64,000 nucleotides of DNA. Source: CAZPQK01 sp964588695 (GTDB lineage: Bacteria > Krumholzibacteriota > Krumholzibacteriia > WVZY01 > JAKEHA01). Where the stretch lies: the NCBI GenBank assembly GCA_964588695.1, contig CAZPQK010000016.1:1-64000 (forward strand), written 5' to 3'. Made by a program: the position numbers and the translations under genes. Position 1 is the first letter of the stretch; each line of letters opens with the position of its first letter. The notes below the pieces were generated by a model. The model did no database searches and was not told the origin of the DNA. It was given only the letters and a program-made list of their open reading frames with translations. This document shows, piece after piece, positions 60,706-64,000 of the stretch.

Positions 60706-62583
60706 ATGCTTCGATTTGGCTCGCTTCGAACACGGATTCTAATCCTTACCACGGTGCCGGTGTTAACGGTGCTGGTCGCAACGTTGCTGACCACGGCTAA
60801 CACCGCGCAACTGACCGTCGACCGAAGCGTCAAAAAGAGCCTTCGCGAGGCGTCTTCTGTGTTTGTTCGCCTGGTCTCCATCAAGCGAAACGAACTCGCT
60901 AGCATGGCGCAAGTCACTTCGCGCGACCCGCGCTTCTTTGCGACTTTCTCTATTCCCGCCGAAGACCGCGGCCCCGAGTTCGGGCCGACGGTAGAAGGCA
61001 TCGCGTTTGATTTCTTAGAGGTCACCAGCGCCGACTTTCTGCAGGTGTTTGGCACCGACGGCAAGCTGATCGCACATGTCGACCGCTTCGGCCAGACCCG
61101 CAACGACGTATCGGCCGAACGCGCGGGGCAAACCGCCATCACGCGCGCGCGTCGCGGCATTCCGTCGACCGACGCGTATCGCGAAGGCGATCGTCTGGCC
61201 CTCGCGGCGGTCTCGCCGGTGTTCGTTACCGACCGGCTGGAAGCAATCGTCCGGCTGGGCTCGTACCTGGACCACGACTTTCTTAGTGAAGTTCGCCGAC
61301 TCACCGGTTCCAACGTCGTGTTGACCGCGGGCGGCGAAGAAATCGCATCGACGTTTCCTGCCGACGAAAACTTCGTGTGGCCGATGGCACCCGAAGGCGA
61401 CCCAACGACCGCCGACCAATCGGCGACGGTCTCCGACGCCGTGACATTTACGCGCAACGACGTCGACTATTTGTCCACGCACATTGCGATCGCCGGCGTA
61501 TCGCCTCAGGATGGGTTTGGGGTTTGGGTGGGTCGCGAGCTCAAAGAAGAGATGGCTCCCCTACTCGCGTTGGAGTGGCGGCTTGCGTTGGGTGGGTTGC
61601 TGGCGGTGCTTATAGCGCTGGGCATTGCCTGGCTGGCCGCCGACAGTATCACACGTCCGCTGTCGACAGTCGTCGCCGCTAGTAAAGCACTGCGCGCGGG
61701 TAACTACGATCACCCCATTTCGCCCAGCGGCAACGACGAAGTCGCAGCGTTGGCGCAGGACTTTGCCGACATGCGGTCGGCGATGCGCTCGTACGTCGAT
61801 CACCTGAAAGAGGTCGATCAAGCCAAGAGTAACTTCATTGCACTGGCCGGACACGAACTCCGGACCCCGCTCACCATCATCAGTGGGTTCAACGAAATGA
61901 TCGCGTCCGGTTCGCTGGGAGACGTTCCCGGGAAAGTCAAAGAAACTGCGAACGTTATTAGCGACCAACTAACCGGCCTCAACCGACTCGTGCAGAACAT
62001 GCTCGACCTGACCAATTTTCAGGAGGGCCTTTACGAGTTTTCGGTGGCGCCGTTTGACATGTGCATGTTTGTGCGCGACATCCGCAATACTTATGACCGC
62101 GCGTGCCAGCAACGAAACCTAACGCTCAATGCACACACGCCTGACCACCCGATCATGGTCAACCTCGACGGCAATTACATTCACCAGGCCGTCGGTCACC
62201 TGTTGGACAATGCGATTCGTGCGACCGAAGACGGCGGCAGTATCACCGTCAGTGTTCGTGCCGACGACACTCACGCGCACCTCACCGTGCGCGACACCGG
62301 CGTCGGAATCTCTCCGCACGAAGTGCAGTGGATCAGCAAGGAAGCGTTTGTCGACGTCGGCGACGTGATCAATCACTCGTCGGGACGCCACCGCTTTGGC
62401 AGCAAGGGATTCGGGCTCGGCCTGGCCATTACTAAAGCCATCATCAACCGTCATAACGGCGTTCTTCGGGTTGCCAGCACGCCGGGAATTGGCAGCGAGT
62501 TCACGATCGTTGTACCCCGCCACAACAGCTCAACCGCCACCGAAACCGAGACCACGAAAGTAACCGAAGGAGTTCTGGTATGA
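60706..62583 (+). CDS. Membrane sensor histidine kinase
   Basis: A 625-residue kinase. A first span (12-33), a periplasmic sensor region of about 255 residues, a second span (291-311), a HAMP region (about 312-365), then HisKA with H383 in LAGHELRTPLT, and an ATPase with N box HLLDNAIRATEDGG, G1 VRDTGVGIS and G2 GFGLGLAI. The periplasmic part resembles Cache-type sensors (DFLQVFGTDGKLIAHVDRFG). No response regulator is adjacent in the window, so its partner lies elsewhere. Flanked by a copper protein and an outer-membrane barrel; it overlaps the latter by four bases. Confidence 0.93.
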   Translation: MLRFGSLRTRILILTTVPVLTVLVATLLTTANTAQLTVDRSVKKSLREASSVFVRLVSIKRNELASMAQVTSRDPRFFATFSIPAEDRGPEFGPTVEGIAFDFLEVTSADFLQVFGTDGKLIAHVDRFGQTRNDVSAERAGQTAITRARRGIPSTDAYREGDRLALAAVSPVFVTDRLEAIVRLGSYLDHDFLSEVRRLTGSNVVLTAGGEEIASTFPADENFVWPMAPEGDPTTADQSATVSDAVTFTRNDVDYLSTHIAIAGVSPQDGFGVWVGRELKEEMAPLLALEWRLALGGLLAVLIALGIAWLAADSITRPLSTVVAASKALRAGNYDHPISPSGNDEVAALAQDFADMRSAMRSYVDHLKEVDQAKSNFIALAGHELRTPLTIISGFNEMIASGSLGDVPGKVKETANVISDQLTGLNRLVQNMLDLTNFQEGLYEFSVAPFDMCMFVRDIRNTYDRACQQRNLTLNAHTPDHPIMVNLDGNYIHQAVGHLLDNAIRATEDGGSITVSVRADDTHAHLTVRDTGVGISPHEVQWISKEAFVDVGDVINHSSGRHRFGSKGFGLGLAITKAIINRHNGVLRVASTPGIGSEFTIVVPRHNSSTATETETTKVTEGVLV

Positions 62584-63776
62584 AGCGGATGACAATTGCC
62601 GCGATAATGTGTTTGGTGCTGATGCCCGCGTTTGGTATCTGCCCCGTGGTCGCGCAAGACAACCCGGTGCAGATTCGCGGGTTGGTCGACATCATCGGTG
62701 GCGACGACGCCGACGTGCGTTTCCTGAACACCCAGAACACCGACGATTCTGCGTTCGACCCTCTGCGGGCGCGCCTGTTTATCGAAGGCAAGCAGGAGAA
62801 CACCGAAGTCTACATTCAGTTCCTGTTTTCGCCGGAGAGTCGCGACGTCGATCGACTGTACGGCGCGTACGTACTGCACCGTATCTTCGACGAAAAGAAT
62901 TTGTTTTTTGAGATCGGCCGCATCCCAACCCACGACGGCATCTGGGCATCCACGACGTACTCCAACAAGAATCCACTGGTGGGAACACCGCTGGGGTATT
63001 ACTGGAAGAGTTCACTTCCCTATCGCAGCATGCCCAACAGCCTGGAAGAACTGGTCGCGTCGCGACTGGGCGGACAGCGCGGTGTTATGTACACCGATTC
63101 CACCGGCGCGCAGCGCGGAACCTTTGGCCAGGCGACGCTGCTTTACGACAACTGCTGGAACAACGGCGCGTACCTGTTGGGATCGACCGACCGTTTGGAG
63201 TTTGCTGCGGGGGTGACTACCGGTACAACAGGCGCACCGGTAAACAACAATGACACCAATGAGAACATCGCGCTGCACGCCAAGGTCGGCGCAGCAGTAA
63301 CTCATGGTCTTAAACTCTACCTTTCGGCGGCGCGCGGCGCGTACCTGGGTCGCGACGCGGCCCCGTATCTGGCACCAGGCCAATCCATCAACGAGTATTT
63401 CCAAACGGTCTACATCGCGAGTGCCACGTGGCAGTGGAACTATCTCACCATGTCGGGCGAACACATGTGGAATCACTATGACACGCCGTTACGCGCAGAC
63501 GGACTGGGCAGCACGTCGACGTGGCTGCAGGCGGTTTATACAGTCGCTGTGGGCTGGGATGTCGCGCTTCGCTACGACGAAATCCGCTTTGAAGATGTTA
63601 CCACCACCCAAGGCACGACAACGTGGGATCAAAACGTGTACCGCTGGGAAGGCGGTATTTCGTACAAACTAAGTCGACACCTCATTGCCAAGGGTGTGGT
63701 TCAGGCCACCGACATAGGCGACGGCTATAAGCAGGGCAACATTCTTCCGACATTCCAGATGTCGTTTTCATTCTAG
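62580..63776 (+). CDS. Outer-membrane beta-barrel protein (porin-like)
   Basis: A 398-residue protein with a signal peptide (to about residue 25, CPVVAQDNP). Amphipathic strands start at VQIRGLVDIIGGDDADVRF, with PLRARLFIEGKQENTEVYIQ; the long extracellular loops are rich in Asn, Gly and Tyr. It ends ILPTFQMSFSF, the aromatic C-terminal strand. No cysteine pairs and no plug domain, so it is probably an uptake or structural porin rather than a TonB-dependent receptor. The overlap with the kinase (ATGA) implies coupled translation. Confidence 0.8.
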   Translation: MKRMTIAAIMCLVLMPAFGICPVVAQDNPVQIRGLVDIIGGDDADVRFLNTQNTDDSAFDPLRARLFIEGKQENTEVYIQFLFSPESRDVDRLYGAYVLHRIFDEKNLFFEIGRIPTHDGIWASTTYSNKNPLVGTPLGYYWKSSLPYRSMPNSLEELVASRLGGQRGVMYTDSTGAQRGTFGQATLLYDNCWNNGAYLLGSTDRLEFAAGVTTGTTGAPVNNNDTNENIALHAKVGAAVTHGLKLYLSAARGAYLGRDAAPYLAPGQSINEYFQTVYIASATWQWNYLTMSGEHMWNHYDTPLRADGLGSTSTWLQAVYTVAVGWDVALRYDEIRFEDVTTTQGTTTWDQNVYRWEGGISYKLSRHLIAKGVVQATDIGDGYKQGNILPTFQMSFSF

Positions 63777-63804
63777 CGGCTCGCGCCCCCTTGCGATCCG
63801 TTCG

Positions 63805-63831
63805 GGGCACCCAATTGGGTGCCCTTTTTAT
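63805..63831 (+). terminator. Rho-independent terminator of the cupredoxin-kinase-barrel operon
   Basis: GGGCACCC, loop AATT, GGGTGCCC (63805-63824), then TTTTTAT. Perfect 8-bp stem, 29 bases past the stop. Confidence 0.93.
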
Positions 63832-63856
63832 ATTGTCCAAGCTAATTCGGACACCG

Positions 63857-63865
63857 TGCTATACT
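63857..63865 (+). promoter_or_regulatory. Extended-minus-10 promoter candidate
   Basis: TGCTATACT (63857-63865), matching TGnTATAAT, with no clear -35 box at the right distance, about 78 bases before the ATG at 63943. Likely drives the last, partial gene. Confidence 0.4.
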
Positions 63866-63942
63866 CGCAGTCGGCGCCATTCACGGTCTGCCGCTCAATT
63901 CTTAGCAGTTCATGTTTTGCTCAACCACCGGAGAGAACGAAC

Positions 63943-64000
63943 ATGAGGCCTCACTATTGGGCAAGGGCAGCGGTAGCGTTCGGCGTCGCCGCTTTTTTTG
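63943..64000 (+). CDS. Start of a secreted protein (truncated by the window)
   Basis: An ATG after GGAGAG opens a frame of 19 codons (MRPHYWARAAVAFGVAAFF) running to the window edge. The stretch ARAAVAFGVAAFF looks like a signal peptide. Nothing more can be said of its product. Confidence 0.5.
   Translation, partial: MRPHYWARAAVAFGVAAFF

Overview
The window is ordinary bacterial chromosome, densely packed and moderately GC-rich, from a diderm: it carries lipoproteins, several outer-membrane beta-barrels, TolC/RND efflux and a TonB-type domain. I cannot name the organism. The mixture of many FG-GAP/UnbV (CRTAC1-like) proteins, a Ser/Thr kinase fused to TPRs, a sulfatase, a selenocysteine tRNA, a bacterial histone-fold protein and secreted proteins ending in a short S-x-G-x-[IL]-K motif suggests an uncultured lineage of the FCB / Eisenbacteria / Krumholzibacteria / Latescibacteria kind. 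That placement is inference only.

Layout. 1-4.7 kb: accessory minus-strand genes (a C39-like cysteine peptidase with an overlapping partner, vapBC, a TonB_C lipoprotein, a VOC protein, a DUF4424-like protein, a SIMPL-domain remnant) and two copies of a palindromic intergenic repeat. 4.75-12.7 kb: a minus-strand housekeeping run, DUF5683 gene-lepA-lepB-hemW-hrcA-grpE-dnaK, ending in a strong terminator. 12.74-16.6 kb: selC (tRNA-Sec), then glmM-glmS-ridA, with a perfect hairpin against the glmM start codon. 16.6-26.5 kb: a secreted protein, a methyltransferase, a membrane Ser/Thr kinase-TPR protein, a sulfatase, a large secreted protein, an RNA helicase and a STAS-like protein.

26.8-33.4 kb: a plus-strand efflux operon whose outer-membrane component is fused to a periplasmic binding domain. 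33.4-45.8 kb: a cluster of four FG-GAP/UnbV proteins with a TPR lipoprotein and a nitrilase-fold amidase. The last FG-GAP gene is split by an in-frame UGA, followed by a hairpin that meets bacterial SECIS rules and then by a thioredoxin domain. With selC in the same window, I read it as a probable selenoprotein. 46-51.7 kb: an operon of an RND/MMPL transporter fused to a LolA-like domain, an outer-membrane barrel, a DUF2892 protein and an ECF sigma factor. 51.9-56.5 kb: a membrane protein, a bacterial histone, an MscS channel paired with a large ATPase, and a rhodanese lipoprotein.

57.2-58.5 kb: a tRNA-Thr followed by a roughly 1.2 kb insert carrying two paralogous small secreted proteins and closed by a second copy of the tRNA 3' end. 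58.7-64 kb: a HEPN-type protein, then an operon of a cupredoxin protein, a sensor histidine kinase and an outer-membrane barrel, a strong terminator, and the start of one more secreted protein.

The leading candidate for something undescribed is the UGA-containing FG-GAP/UnbV-thioredoxin gene. Next are the tRNA-bounded mini-island with its C-terminal motif, the histone, the glmM leader hairpin and the two transporter fusions.
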